64,000 nucleotides of DNA from Streptomyces sp. ISL-94 (GTDB lineage: Bacteria; Actinomycetota; Actinomycetes; Streptomycetales; Streptomycetaceae): assembly GCF_018614075.1 (NCBI RefSeq), contig NZ_JAGGOZ010000034.1, positions 1 to 64,000 on the forward strand. The letters run 5' to 3'. This document shows, one piece after another, positions 38,091-47,346 of this stretch. The notes under the pieces were generated by a model. It made no database searches. It was not told where the DNA came from and worked only from the letters and a program-made list of their open reading frames with translations. Positions within the stretch are counted from its first letter, which is position 1, and every line of letters begins with the position of its first letter. The position numbers and the translations under genes were made by a program.

Positions 38091-39878
38091 CTACGACGGG
38101 CGCTTGCGTCCGCAGACGACCGGCCACTTGTCGTACGGGATGTTGCCGCACCAGATCCTGCCGTCGTCGTGGTTCGGCTTCCAGTCCCACGTGCTGACGT
38201 CCGCGCACTCCTTGTACGGGGAGTAGCGCGGGCACGTGCCGTCCGGCTTCTTGAGGCCGTGCGCCCGGTAGGCGTCGATGCCCATCGTCTCGGTGTCGGG
38301 CGAGGGCATGTACCGGTTGACGTTCCAGGACGCCCCCATCGTCGCGAACAGCGCGATGACGCACACCATGCCCGCCGCGAGCTGCTGGACCGCACGCCGC
38401 GGAATGACCCGCGCCGGGGCCGGACCGCTCGGGCGCAGCGAGCGCTCGGCCCAGCCGGAGCCGCGCTGCACCGCTGCCATCACACCCAGCACGGCCAGGA
38501 TCATCAGGCAGTACATGATCATCCAGGTGGTGCGCGGGAAGAGCTGCACCGCCTGGTCGTGCGCCATGTGCGAGGCGAACCAGAAGCGGACCAGCCAGGC
38601 GCCGACGAGGACGGCCGCGGCCGTGCGGACCATGATGCTGCGCAGGCCCAGGCCGACGCCGAGCCCCACACCGAGCAGCAGCAGCAGCGCGAAGCCGCTC
38701 TGGCCCGCCATCTCGCCCGACACGGGCCAGTTCTCGTACGTCAGCGAACCGGGCCGGTCGGAGGCCCAGCCCAGGACGTACGCCGGGTCCGCGTAGACGG
38801 AGAGGTAGGCGTAGCGGTCCGGGTGCTGGGAGCGCAGCCGCAGCATCTGGTAGAGCAGCGGGGCGCCGATGACGCCGGCCGTCAGCAGGGTGGTGCCGAC
38901 GAAGGCCAGGGCGCGCTTGCGGGCCGCCGCGCCGCGCCGCCAGGGGAAGAGGAAGAGGGCCAGCAGGCCGACGCCGGGCGCGGACCACACGTACCAGCCG
39001 GAGTACCAGAGGAACAGCAGGCCGAAGATCAGGCCGAGTCCGGCGCCGCGCAGCAGCGCCGAGCGCAGGGGGCGCTCGCCGGCCCGCCGCATCTCGCGCA
39101 GGCAGTACGCGAGCAGCGGCAGCAGCACGATCATGACGATGTGGCTGTACGGGCGGATCGGGTCGAGGAAGAGCACGACCGAGGGGACGGCGATCAGCAG
39201 CGCCCAGAAGGGACGCAGCAGCAGGCGCCAGGCGAGGTAGGCCATCGGGCCCGCCAGCGCGCTGAAGAAGATCTGCAGGTCGTGCAGCGAGTAGCCGGCC
39301 CCGCCGACGCCGCCGTAGCGGATCTTCGCCCAGACGGCGATGAGCGCGGGGAATGCGGGCGGGTAGATGCCGGACATCCCCTCGCCGTGCAGGAACGAGT
39401 TGGCCATGGCGATCAGGACGCCGGGGTCGCCCTCCTGGCCGCCGAGCGCCGAGGGCGTACCGCGCAGGGCGACGACGACGCCACCGGCGATGACCCCGGT
39501 CGCCAGGCCCGCCAGGGCCGCGCAGACCAGGCGCTTCACGGTCTGGTGGCGCCGCAGCGTCCCCCGGTACGCGGTGTACAGGAGCAGCGCGAGCAGCGGC
39601 AGGCCGAGGACGGCCACGTACTGCTGGAGCTTGGCGAGACCGCTGACCTGGCCGATGCGGATGATCGGGTTCACGCTGATGTGCTTGCTCAGCAGCGTGT
39701 AGCCGAGGGCGGCAGTGATGCTGACCACGATCTCGCCGAGGATGAGCGCCCAGCGCGTGGAGGTCCAGGCGGGCAGTCTCCGGCCCCGGCGTGGTGCCGA
39801 CGCGCCGTCCGGGGCTGCGGTCCGGCTGCGCGCCGCACCGGCCTCTCCGGCCAGGTGGTCGGAGGCCAGGTTCGTCAT
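38091..39878 (-). CDS. AftA-like GT-C arabinofuranosyltransferase-family protein (copy A)
   Basis: 595 aa integral membrane protein with about eleven hydrophobic segments and a C-terminal exported tail with four Cys (GTCPRYSPYKECADV, IWCGN, WPVVCG). It shares long motifs with the plus-strand protein at 40149-41819: NPIIRIGQVSGLA, YPPAFP, GWYVWSAPGV, ASHMAHDQAVQLFPRT and DGTCPRY. The overall pattern resembles actinobacterial AftA (GT85), which uses decaprenyl-phosphoarabinose; I infer a polyprenyl-phosphate-sugar-dependent transferase but the sugar is unknown. ATG at 39878; a GTG at 39917 would add 13 residues. Confidence 0.72.
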   Translation of the reverse strand: MTNLASDHLAGEAGAARSRTAAPDGASAPRRGRRLPAWTSTRWALILGEIVVSITAALGYTLLSKHISVNPIIRIGQVSGLAKLQQYVAVLGLPLLALLLYTAYRGTLRRHQTVKRLVCAALAGLATGVIAGGVVVALRGTPSALGGQEGDPGVLIAMANSFLHGEGMSGIYPPAFPALIAVWAKIRYGGVGGAGYSLHDLQIFFSALAGPMAYLAWRLLLRPFWALLIAVPSVVLFLDPIRPYSHIVMIVLLPLLAYCLREMRRAGERPLRSALLRGAGLGLIFGLLFLWYSGWYVWSAPGVGLLALFLFPWRRGAAARKRALAFVGTTLLTAGVIGAPLLYQMLRLRSQHPDRYAYLSVYADPAYVLGWASDRPGSLTYENWPVSGEMAGQSGFALLLLLGVGLGVGLGLRSIMVRTAAAVLVGAWLVRFWFASHMAHDQAVQLFPRTTWMIMYCLMILAVLGVMAAVQRGSGWAERSLRPSGPAPARVIPRRAVQQLAAGMVCVIALFATMGASWNVNRYMPSPDTETMGIDAYRAHGLKKPDGTCPRYSPYKECADVSTWDWKPNHDDGRIWCGNIPYDKWPVVCGRKRPS

Positions 39879-40148
39879 CTCATCCACTTCCGTCGCGAGT
39901 GTCACCGCGTCGAGCACCCGAAAGCCTCGGGGTCTGCGGTTGTGTAGGCACGCCGGGCAGCGAGGTGATCGGTGCTCTCTCGGATCCGGTCCCCGCTGGT
40001 GAAATCCGCGCGATCCGTGTCACATGCGTGCCCGGCCGTCGCGTCCCCCGCAACGGCCAACCGTACCAAGCGGGCGGGGTCATGGGCCTTGTCCGGCAAG
40101 GGCCACCGACTCACATGCGGCAGGCGCCTGCCGGTAAGGTCAACAGTC
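39879..40148. other. Divergent region between the two AftA-like genes
   Basis: 270 bp that must carry both promoters. On the plus side TAAGGT (40135-40140) stands eight bases before the ATG, compatible with a very short leader. No other structure was recognised. Confidence 0.5.
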
Positions 40149-41819
40149 ATGATAGATACCGCTCCCGCGCCGTCCCCGGTGGCCGAACGCCGGGCCCCGC
40201 GCGGCCGCGGCGGCCGCTTCAGACGCGCCATCGCCCTCGTATCGGCCGAGGCCGCGGTCTCGGTCTTCGCCGCCCTTCTCCTCACGTACCTGGGCAAGCG
40301 TCTGCATGTGAACCCGATGCAGCGGATCGGGCAGGTCAGCGGCCTGGCGGCCATCCAACTCCGGTTGCTGGTGCTCCTCGCGGTGACCGTTCTGCTCTAC
40401 CTCGCCCTCTCGCGGCGGTGGCCGGGGGCCGCCGTCAACATCGGCGCCGCGACGGTGGCGGGGCTCGCGACCGGCGTGACGGCGGCCGGCAACGTCGTCG
40501 CCCTGCGCGGTACGACCTGGCCGCTCAACGGGTACGGCGGCGACATCGGCAACCTGCAGGCGTGGGCCTTCAACGTCATCGACGGGGTGCCGCTGCCGCC
40601 GGAGTATCCGCCGGGCTTCCCGCACGTCCTCGCGCTCGTCGCCCAGCTGTTCTTCGACGGTCAGGTGGCGTACGCCGCGAAGTGGGTGATGATCGGCTTC
40701 CTCGCGATCTCCGGCCCGGTCGCCTACCTGGCGTGGCGGATGCTGCTGCCCCCGCTGTGGGCGCTCGGCATCGGGCTGACCTCGGCACTGCCGCTGTTCG
40801 ACCTGTACAAGCCGTACTCCCCGCTCGTCCTGGTCGTCGTGATCCCGGTGTTCGCCAAGCTGGTGCAGGTGACCATGCGCGCGGCGATGCTGAGCCGCGG
40901 CCAGGCTCTGGCCGTCGGCGGCGGGCTCGGCGCCCTGCTCGCCGGGCTGTTCCTGATGTACGCGGGCTGGTTCGTCTGGTCCGCGGTCGGCGTGGTCGTG
41001 CTCTTCGCGATCGTGCTGGGCGGCCTCGCCCGGTCCGGCGGGGTGCGGGCGCTGTGGCAGGGGCTGCTGCCGCTGCTGGCCGCCACGGTGGTCTTCCTCG
41101 CGCTGGCCGGCCGGTACATGGTCCGCCTGCTCGGCGCGAGCGGTACGACCAAGGACACCTACTTCTACTTCGACACCTACACCGACCCGGCGTACTTCGC
41201 GATGTGGGGTGCCGACAGCCCCGGTCCGCAGCGGCTCGCCGGCTGGCCGCCGCTCGGTGAGCTGGGCGGCGTCGGGCTCTTCCCGATCCTGCTGGTGCTC
41301 GGGCTGGCCGTGGCACTCGGCCTGGCCCTGCGCCAGCCGATGGTGCTGACCCTGGCGGCGTGCACGGCGAGCGCGTTCCTGCTGCGCTACTGGTACGCCT
41401 CGCACATGGCGCGCGACCAGGCCGTCCAGCTCTACCCGCGGACGAGCATCCAGATCATGTACTGCCTGCTCGCGCTGACCGGGCTGGCCGTGTACTACTC
41501 CGTCCAGCGCATCCGGGACTGGTCCCGCAGCCACGAGACGCTGGTGCTGCCCCGCCGCACCGGCCGGGGGCCCGCGCGCCGGTCCGTCGTCATCGGCGCG
41601 CTGTGCGCTCTGGGCCTGCTCTACGGCATGGCCGGCTCGGCGACCGCCGACGCCTTCATGCCGAAGGACCCCTCCAAGAATTCGCTCGGCACGCTGGCCT
41701 GGTACTCCCACACCCTCCAGCAGCCGAACGGCACGTGCCCGCACTACGCCCCCAAGGACGTCTGCGGGGCGTTCAACCTGCCGGAGCGCCCGGGCACGCC
41801 GGTCAAGAAGCAGCCCTGA
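40149..41819 (+). CDS. AftA-like GT-C arabinofuranosyltransferase-family protein (copy B)
   Basis: 556 aa, ~11 hydrophobic segments. Motifs shared with copy A: NPMQRIGQVSGLA, YPPGFP, GWFVWSAVGV, YASHMARDQAVQLYPRTS and NGTCPHYAPKDVCGAF. It has a GGDIGN block in the first long loop, where GT-C enzymes keep an acidic catalytic residue. The C-terminal tail is shorter and has two Cys rather than four. ATG at 40149. It ends at a very long terminator and is convergent with the rhamnose gene cluster. Confidence 0.72.
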   Translation: MIDTAPAPSPVAERRAPRGRGGRFRRAIALVSAEAAVSVFAALLLTYLGKRLHVNPMQRIGQVSGLAAIQLRLLVLLAVTVLLYLALSRRWPGAAVNIGAATVAGLATGVTAAGNVVALRGTTWPLNGYGGDIGNLQAWAFNVIDGVPLPPEYPPGFPHVLALVAQLFFDGQVAYAAKWVMIGFLAISGPVAYLAWRMLLPPLWALGIGLTSALPLFDLYKPYSPLVLVVVIPVFAKLVQVTMRAAMLSRGQALAVGGGLGALLAGLFLMYAGWFVWSAVGVVVLFAIVLGGLARSGGVRALWQGLLPLLAATVVFLALAGRYMVRLLGASGTTKDTYFYFDTYTDPAYFAMWGADSPGPQRLAGWPPLGELGGVGLFPILLVLGLAVALGLALRQPMVLTLAACTASAFLLRYWYASHMARDQAVQLYPRTSIQIMYCLLALTGLAVYYSVQRIRDWSRSHETLVLPRRTGRGPARRSVVIGALCALGLLYGMAGSATADAFMPKDPSKNSLGTLAWYSHTLQQPNGTCPHYAPKDVCGAFNLPERPGTPVKKQP

Positions 41820-41831
41820 CGCCAGGTCGGC

Positions 41832-41889
41832 ACACGAAGAAGCGGCCTGCCGCCGGTCCGAGGACCGGCGGCAGGCCGCTTCTTCGTGT
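41832..41889. terminator. Bidirectional terminator, 28-bp perfect stem
   Basis: ACACGAAGAAGCGGCCTGCC...GGTCC pairs perfectly with its complement across a 2-nt spacer. It lies between the convergent AftA-like gene and GT2 gene and carries A/T-rich ends on both sides. Confidence 0.9.
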
Positions 41890-41923
41890 CTCTTGTCCCC
41901 TACGGGGCCGGCGGGCCGGTGGC

Positions 41924-42823
41924 TCAGCCCTGCCCGGAGGTGAAGGCGTGCTTGGCCAGGGTGCGGGCGCCCTCGCGGTGCCCGCGGCGCAGCGCGCCGG
42001 GGAGCATGGTGAGCGCGTGCAGCCGCGAGGCGCTGTGGAAGCGGGCCGCACGGGCCGCCTTGGGCCAGCCGCGGGCGTCCATGCGGGCGGCCACCGCGGC
42101 GAAGTAGCGCTCGGCCTCGGCGAAGCGGGTGCCGGAGAACGCCTGTACGGACGACTCGCTGACGGCGTGCCGGCGGTACTGGAAGACGGTGGTCGAGTTG
42201 TCGATCACCATCTCCTCGCCGCCCTCCAGGAGGTCGACCACCAGCGCCAGGTCCTGGATCACCGAGTAGTCGTCCCGGAAGTTCACCTTGCGCAGCACCT
42301 CGCCGCGCCAGGCGATCGAGGGGAAGTAGAGCCAGTTGCCCCGCAGCACGCTGGCGGCCAGCTCCTCCCCCGCCATCAGCCGGCGGCCCTTCACCTGAGG
42401 CGCGTACAGCCGCTTCTTGGTGTTGTCCGCCAGGCCCTGCGTCACCCGGCCGTCGCCGTCGATCACCTCGACGCCCGGCTGGACCATGCCGATGCCCTCG
42501 GGGGCGGCGATGATCCCGCGGACGGTCTCCAGGTAGTGCGGGTGCAGGAGGTCGTCGCAGCCCATGATGACCACGTAGTCGGCCTCGGAGAGCCGCACGC
42601 ACTTCTGGAAGTTCTTCGTGATGCCGAGGTTCTGCTCGTTGCGGGTGTAGTGCACCCGGTCGTCGCCGAGTTGCTCGAACCAGCCCGGTACGTCCGGCTC
42701 CTTGCCGTCGTCGATGACGACGAGCCGGAAGTCACGGTCGGTCTGCGCCAGGACGCTGCGGACCGCGTCCTGCATCAGCCGCACGTCCCCGTAGTAGGGG
42801 AGCATGAAGTCGAAGGTCGCCAT
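41924..42823 (-). CDS. Family 2 glycosyltransferase
   Basis: 299-aa GT-A fold enzyme, cytoplasmic. Starts FDFMLPYYGDVRLMQDAVRS, with RLVVIDDGKEPD (nucleotide-binding DD) and VVIMGCDDLLHP (DxD-type metal site), then QDLALVVDLL as the ED(Y/L) region. Likely adds a sugar (possibly rhamnose) to a lipid-linked glycan. Last gene of the rfbB operon, six bases after the DUF2304 gene. Confidence 0.85.
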   Translation of the reverse strand: MATFDFMLPYYGDVRLMQDAVRSVLAQTDRDFRLVVIDDGKEPDVPGWFEQLGDDRVHYTRNEQNLGITKNFQKCVRLSEADYVVIMGCDDLLHPHYLETVRGIIAAPEGIGMVQPGVEVIDGDGRVTQGLADNTKKRLYAPQVKGRRLMAGEELAASVLRGNWLYFPSIAWRGEVLRKVNFRDDYSVIQDLALVVDLLEGGEEMVIDNSTTVFQYRRHAVSESSVQAFSGTRFAEAERYFAAVAARMDARGWPKAARAARFHSASRLHALTMLPGALRRGHREGARTLAKHAFTSGQG

Positions 42824-42829
42824 GGAGCG

Positions 42830-43285
42830 TCAGGCCTTCACGGAGTCGGAGTCGGCATCGGCATCGGCATCGGCATCTGCGGCGGCGGCAGGGACAGCGG
42901 CAGCAGCCTTCGCCGGGGCGCCGGTGTCCGAGCCGAGGCGCTCGTCGTTGTGCCGGACGCCCTCGTTGATGGCCACGGTCCGCGCCAGGTCGGTGATCTT
43001 CTTCTCCAGCGAGCGGAAGCGCAGGAAGGTGTTGAGCGTGAGGAAGCCCATCGCGAGCACCATCACGTAGAGCACCAGGTCGGTGCCTCGGCCGACGCCG
43101 AGCTGCTGGGCAACCCAGGTCACGTCCGTCGGGCGGAGCACCGCGTACACGTTGACGACGACGAACACCGAGAACGCGATGCGCTTCCAGGCCCGGTTCT
43201 TCGCCTGCCCCCATGTCCGTATGAACATCAGGGCCATGGACACGGAGCCCAGGATCAGCAGCAGCTGGATCCAGAAGTACTTCAT
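42830..43285 (-). CDS. DUF2304 membrane protein
   Basis: 151 aa with three transmembrane helices (~1-22, 33-52, 68-90), then a coiled-coil-like segment (LRFRSLEKKITDLARTVAIN). The last ~35 residues are Ala-rich and end in an (Ala-Asp)n run from a hexanucleotide repeat. DUF2304 proteins commonly accompany GT2 genes like the one just upstream, and may anchor or assist them. ATGA overlap with that gene. Confidence 0.85.
   Translation of the reverse strand: MKYFWIQLLLILGSVSMALMFIRTWGQAKNRAWKRIAFSVFVVVNVYAVLRPTDVTWVAQQLGVGRGTDLVLYVMVLAMGFLTLNTFLRFRSLEKKITDLARTVAINEGVRHNDERLGSDTGAPAKAAAAVPAAAADADADADADSDSVKA
42841..42876. repeat. Hexanucleotide tandem repeat in the DUF2304 gene
   Basis: Two cggagt and four cggcat units encode the Asp-Ala/Asp-Ser run. 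Six-base units keep the frame when copies change. Confidence 0.85.
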
Positions 43286-44043
43286 CGACGCCCACGCTCC
43301 CGCAGCGAAATGTCAAAAAGGATGTTCACGCCGTTGATCAGGGACTGACCCTTGGCGCGCGAGTAGTCGGTGTAGAGGATGTCCACCGGAACCTCGGTGA
43401 CCCGCAGGCCGGAGCCGGCCAGGAAGCCGACGAGCTCCGACGCATGGGCCATGCCGTTCATGGTGATGTTCAGCTGCTCGGCGGCTTCCCGGCCCAGGAC
43501 GCGCAGGCCGTTGTGCGCGTCGGTGAGCTTGAGCTTGCGGGCGGTGGGGCTGACTGCGGCGGCCGTGCGCAGCACGACCTGCTTGATCCACGGCACCTGG
43601 CCGTTCTGCTCGATGAAGCGGGAGCCGAGCACGACGTCCGCCTCTCCGCTGCGCAGCACCGCGACCATCTTCTCGACGTCCTTGGTCTGGTGCTGGCCGT
43701 CCGCGTCGAAGGTGGCGAAGTAGCGGGCTGCGGGCTGCGCGAGCGCGTACGTGAGGCCGGTCTGGAGGGCCGCGCCCTGGCCGAGGTTGACCGGGTGGCG
43801 GACCAGGTGGGCACCGGTCGTCGCTATGTGCTTGGCCGAGTCGTCCGTGGAGCCGTCATCGACGACGACGATGTTGGGGAACGTCTTGCGGGCCCCCTCG
43901 ACCACGTCGGCGATCACCTGGCCCTCGTTATAGGCCGGTATGACCAGCCAGACATCGTCGTATTGGGACACGGTAGCTCCAGCGGAATGTGGCACAAAGG
44001 AGTGCGCGGTGATCGGTGTGACGTCTTGGGCCGGCGTGGTCAT
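43282..44043 (-). CDS. Family 2 glycosyltransferase, DPM1-like
   Basis: 253 aa. VWLVIPAYNEGQVIADVVEG, IVVVDDGSTDDS, ATFDADGQHQTKDVEKM (DAD metal site) and GSRFIEQNGQ are typical of polyprenyl-phosphate sugar synthases. It probably charges a lipid carrier with a sugar used by the GT-C enzymes nearby. ATG at 44043 overlaps the flippase stop (ATGA); a GTG at 43971 has a better GGAG site and starts right before the catalytic domain. Confidence 0.87.
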   Translation of the reverse strand: MTTPAQDVTPITAHSFVPHSAGATVSQYDDVWLVIPAYNEGQVIADVVEGARKTFPNIVVVDDGSTDDSAKHIATTGAHLVRHPVNLGQGAALQTGLTYALAQPAARYFATFDADGQHQTKDVEKMVAVLRSGEADVVLGSRFIEQNGQVPWIKQVVLRTAAAVSPTARKLKLTDAHNGLRVLGREAAEQLNITMNGMAHASELVGFLAGSGLRVTEVPVDILYTDYSRAKGQSLINGVNILFDISLRERGRR

Positions 44044-45374
44044 TTTCCGACCGCACCCACGCCCAGGCGGCCGGTGTCGGCCGTCTGTCCGGGCCCATCG
44101 GTGGCTGCCGCGGCCGCTCCGGGGAAGCTCAGCCTCAGTGCGGCCAGCATAGCGAGCACGGTGGCGAGGGAGCCGAGGGCGTAGGCAACGATCACGCGCA
44201 TCGACACATCACCCGGCATGAGGGTGATGCCCACCAGGACCGCCGTGCCGACGGCCCAGCAGAGCAACTGCAGGTTGTGGCGCTTGAATACCATGAGCGC
44301 CTGTCCGAGCACCATCGCGAACATGTACGCCACGGTGCCGGCGGACAGGAGGAAGAAGTCGAGGCAGCCGAGGACCGGCTCCTTGGCCCCGAAGAGCACC
44401 TCGATCAGCCACGGGCCGAGCACGGTGGCGGGCACACCGCCGAGCAGACCGAGCAGACCGACGACCATGCCGATCCGGCGGAGCATCGCCCAGAAGGCCA
44501 CCCGGTCACCGGCCGTGAAGGCGGCGGTGAGGCCGCTCAGCAGCGAGGCCTGGAGCGAGCCGAAGACGAAGAGCGGCACCCGCGCCAGTACCAGGGCGCT
44601 CATCAGGGATGCGATCAGCGCGCTGTCGGAGGGGGCGAGCAGTTTGGTGCTCATCACCGCGGCGTTGACGACCAGTTGGGACAGCAGGGTCGCGCAGACG
44701 AGCAGGCCCAGCCCGTTGCACAGTTCCCGCCAGGCGATCGGCTCGCCGGGACCGACCGCGCGCAGCAGCGCGGGCAGCGTGACGAGCGTCGCGACGACGG
44801 GCGCGACGGCCAGGACGAGGCTGAAGGCGAGCGCCGAGTTGAGCCCGAACACCGCGCAGGCGAAGGCGAGGACGATCCGCAGGCCGCCGTCGACGGCGAG
44901 CTGGGTGCCGTACGCGCCGAAGCGGCCGAGGCCGGCCAGCACCCCGCGGGTCAGGTAGCAGGCGGCCATTGCGGCGAAAGCCCCGCCGAGGGCTGCCACC
45001 AGGGCCCGGTCGCCGTGGAACAGCAGTTCGGCGATCGGCCGCGCGCCGATGCCCAGGACAAGCAGGGTCGCGCCGAGGATGCCCGCGGTGAGCAGGGTGG
45101 CCCGGCGGAGCACCGGGGCGGCGCCCTGGCCCAGGACCACACGGGCGGAGACGATCCGGGTGAGCTCCTGCTCGATGGGGAAGAAGACGCCGATGCCGAT
45201 GGACATCACGATCGTCCACAGCACCGAGACGTTGGCCATGGCGTCCGTGGACAGGCTGTGGCCCGCGACGCCCAGGTGGACGTACGAGGCCGCGCCGAGC
45301 ACGACGGTGCCGCCGGCCACCGCGACGGTGCCCGGCGGCAGCGCCGCGGTCAGCTTGTTCAGCAGGGTTTTCAT
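44040..45374 (-). CDS. Polysaccharide flippase-like (MOP superfamily) membrane protein
   Basis: 444 aa with 12-14 hydrophobic helices, distributed like Wzx/MurJ exporters. Charged residues are conserved in the first half (FPIEQELTRIVSAR, TRGVLAGLGRFGAYG). It probably flips a lipid-linked oligosaccharide built by the neighbouring transferases. The start ATG overlaps the rfbD stop (ATGA). Confidence 0.8.
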   Translation of the reverse strand: MKTLLNKLTAALPPGTVAVAGGTVVLGAASYVHLGVAGHSLSTDAMANVSVLWTIVMSIGIGVFFPIEQELTRIVSARVVLGQGAAPVLRRATLLTAGILGATLLVLGIGARPIAELLFHGDRALVAALGGAFAAMAACYLTRGVLAGLGRFGAYGTQLAVDGGLRIVLAFACAVFGLNSALAFSLVLAVAPVVATLVTLPALLRAVGPGEPIAWRELCNGLGLLVCATLLSQLVVNAAVMSTKLLAPSDSALIASLMSALVLARVPLFVFGSLQASLLSGLTAAFTAGDRVAFWAMLRRIGMVVGLLGLLGGVPATVLGPWLIEVLFGAKEPVLGCLDFFLLSAGTVAYMFAMVLGQALMVFKRHNLQLLCWAVGTAVLVGITLMPGDVSMRVIVAYALGSLATVLAMLAALRLSFPGAAAAATDGPGQTADTGRLGVGAVGK

Positions 45375-46276
45375 CCCGCCCGGCCGTCCCGGGCCTGGGC
45401 GGCCAGTGCGGAGAAGCCGGGGGTGCCGAGCGCCTCGGCCAGTTGCTCGCGCCAGTCGGCGAGGGGGGCCAGGCCCGCTTCGGCCCAGCGGTCGTGCGCG
45501 AGCACGCTGAAGGCCGGGCGGACGGCGGGGCGGACGAAGGCCGCGGAGGTGGTCGGCCGGATCCGCTCGGGGTCCAGGCCGCTCAGCCGGTAGGCCTCGC
45601 GGGCCAGCCCGCACCAGGTGGTGCGGCCGCTCGCGGTGCCGTGGTAGACGCCGGCCGGGGCGCGGCCGGCGAGCGCGGCCTGGCCGAGCTCGACGAGCCG
45701 GCGGGCGAGTGCGTACGACCAGGTGGGCTGGCCGTGCTGGTCGTCGACCACGTCCAGGGTGTCCCGCTGGGCGGCCAGCTTGAGCATGGTGGCGACGAAG
45801 TTCGCGCCGTGCTCGCCGTACAGCCAGGCGGTGCGGACCACGTAGCCGTCCTGCGGCAGCAGTTCGGCGACGGCCTGCTCGCCGGCCAGCTTGGAGCGGC
45901 CGTACGCGTTCACGGGCCCGGTCGCCGCGTCCTCGCGGTACGGCTCCGTGGCGTCGCCGGGCAGCACGTAGTCGGTGGAGACCTGCAGCAGGCGCGCACC
46001 GGCGGCGGCGCAGGCCCCGGCGAGGACGCGTACGCCGGTGCCGTTGACGGCGGTGGCGGCCTCCTCGGCCGTCTCCGCACCGTCCACGTCGGTCCAGGCG
46101 GCGCAGTTGACGACGACGGTGGTGCCCTCGACGGCAGCCCGGACCGCGGCCGGGTCGGTGATGTCGAGGTCGGCGCGGCCCAGCGCGACGGCTTCGATGC
46201 CGGCGTCCTTCAGGACGGCCAGGACGTCCTGGCCGAGCATCCCGGCGGCGCCGGTGACGAGCCAGCGCGTGGCCAT
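45371..46276 (-). CDS. rfbD: dTDP-4-dehydrorhamnose reductase
   Basis: 301-aa SDR-fold enzyme for the last step of dTDP-L-rhamnose synthesis. NADPH motif TGAAGMLGQD, STDYVLPGD, YGRSKLAGE (YxxxK) and RTAWLYGEHG are present. ATG at 46276; a GTG at 46291 overlapping the rfbB stop (GTGA) is an alternative. The long open frame upstream is a shadow of rfbB. Confidence 0.95.
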   Translation of the reverse strand: MATRWLVTGAAGMLGQDVLAVLKDAGIEAVALGRADLDITDPAAVRAAVEGTTVVVNCAAWTDVDGAETAEEAATAVNGTGVRVLAGACAAAGARLLQVSTDYVLPGDATEPYREDAATGPVNAYGRSKLAGEQAVAELLPQDGYVVRTAWLYGEHGANFVATMLKLAAQRDTLDVVDDQHGQPTWSYALARRLVELGQAALAGRAPAGVYHGTASGRTTWCGLAREAYRLSGLDPERIRPTTSAAFVRPAVRPAFSVLAHDRWAEAGLAPLADWREQLAEALGTPGFSALAAQARDGRAG

Positions 46277-46287
46277 GGCGTCAGCGG

Positions 46288-47265
46288 TCACTTCTGCAGC
46301 GCTGCCTTCGCCTTGAGCGGCTCCCACCAGGCGCGGTTCTCGCGGTACCAGTCGATGGTGGCCTTGATGCCGTCCTCGAAGGTGACCTGCGGGGCGTAGC
46401 CGAGCTCGGCGCCGATCTTGCTGATGTCGATGGAGTAGCGGAGGTCGTGGCCCTTGCGGTCCTCGACCTGCTCGACCATGTCCCAGCCCAGGCCCGCGGC
46501 CTCCAACAGGACGCCGGTGAGCTCCTTGTTGGTGAGCTCGGTGCCGCCGCCGATGTTGTAGACCTCGCCGGCGCGGCCCTTGCGCATGGCCAGATCGATG
46601 CCGCGGCAGTGGTCGGAGACGTGCAGCCAGTCGCGCACGTTGCCGCCGTTGCCGTACAGCGGGACCTTCTTGCCGTCCATCAGGTTCGAGACGAACAGCG
46701 GGATGACCTTCTCCGGGAACTGGTAGTGCCCGTAGTTGTTGGAGCAGCGGGTGACCACCACGTCCATGCCGTGGGTGCGGTGGTACGCCAGCGCCAGAAG
46801 GTCGGAGGAGGCCTTCGAGGCGGAGTACGGGGAGTTCGGCACCAGCGGCCACTCCTCCGTCCAGGAGCCCTCGTTGATGGAGCCGTAGACCTCGTCGGTG
46901 GAGATGTGGACGAAGCGGCCGACCCCGTGCTTGCGGGCGGCGTCCAGGAGGACCTGGGTGCCCACGACGTTGGTCGTCACGAAGGGACCCGCACCCGCGA
47001 TCGAGCGGTCCACGTGGGACTCGGCGGCGAAGTGCACGACGACGTCGTGACCGGCCATCACCTGGTCGACGGCTTCGGCGTCGCAGATGTCGCCCTTGAC
47101 GAAGCGGTATCCGGGGTGGTCCGCGACCGGGGCGAGGTTCGCCTCGACGCCGGAGTAGGTCAGCTTGTCGAAGACCGTGATCTGCGCCGTGGCATCTGCA
47201 CCGAGCTGCTGGCGGACGAATTCTGAACCGATGAAGCCGGCGCCGCCGGTCACAAGGATGCGCAT
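46288..47265 (-). CDS. rfbB: dTDP-glucose 4,6-dehydratase
   Basis: 325 aa. NAD motif GGAGFIGSEFVR, HISTDEVYG (catalytic Asp-Glu), YSASKASSDLL (YxxxK), RCSNNYGHYQFPEKVIP and RDWLHVSDHCRGI are all intact. First gene of the minus-strand glycan operon, driven by a TAGACT -10 nine bases before the ATG. Confidence 0.97.
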   Translation of the reverse strand: MRILVTGGAGFIGSEFVRQQLGADATAQITVFDKLTYSGVEANLAPVADHPGYRFVKGDICDAEAVDQVMAGHDVVVHFAAESHVDRSIAGAGPFVTTNVVGTQVLLDAARKHGVGRFVHISTDEVYGSINEGSWTEEWPLVPNSPYSASKASSDLLALAYHRTHGMDVVVTRCSNNYGHYQFPEKVIPLFVSNLMDGKKVPLYGNGGNVRDWLHVSDHCRGIDLAMRKGRAGEVYNIGGGTELTNKELTGVLLEAAGLGWDMVEQVEDRKGHDLRYSIDISKIGAELGYAPQVTFEDGIKATIDWYRENRAWWEPLKAKAALQK

Positions 47266-47346
47266 AATACGAAGAGTCTAGCGGCCCGCTGAACGTCACA
47301 CTCCGCCCGCTCGGCTCGCCCCCGCCCTCTCGCATAGGGTTCACCC
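47266..47346. promoter_or_regulatory. Divergent promoter region rfbB / rfbA
   Basis: Minus strand: TAGACT (47275-47280) nine bases from the rfbB ATG. Plus strand: TAGGGT (47335-47340) six bases from the rfbA ATG. Both give leaderless or near-leaderless transcripts. No clear -35 was found for either. Confidence 0.55.
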
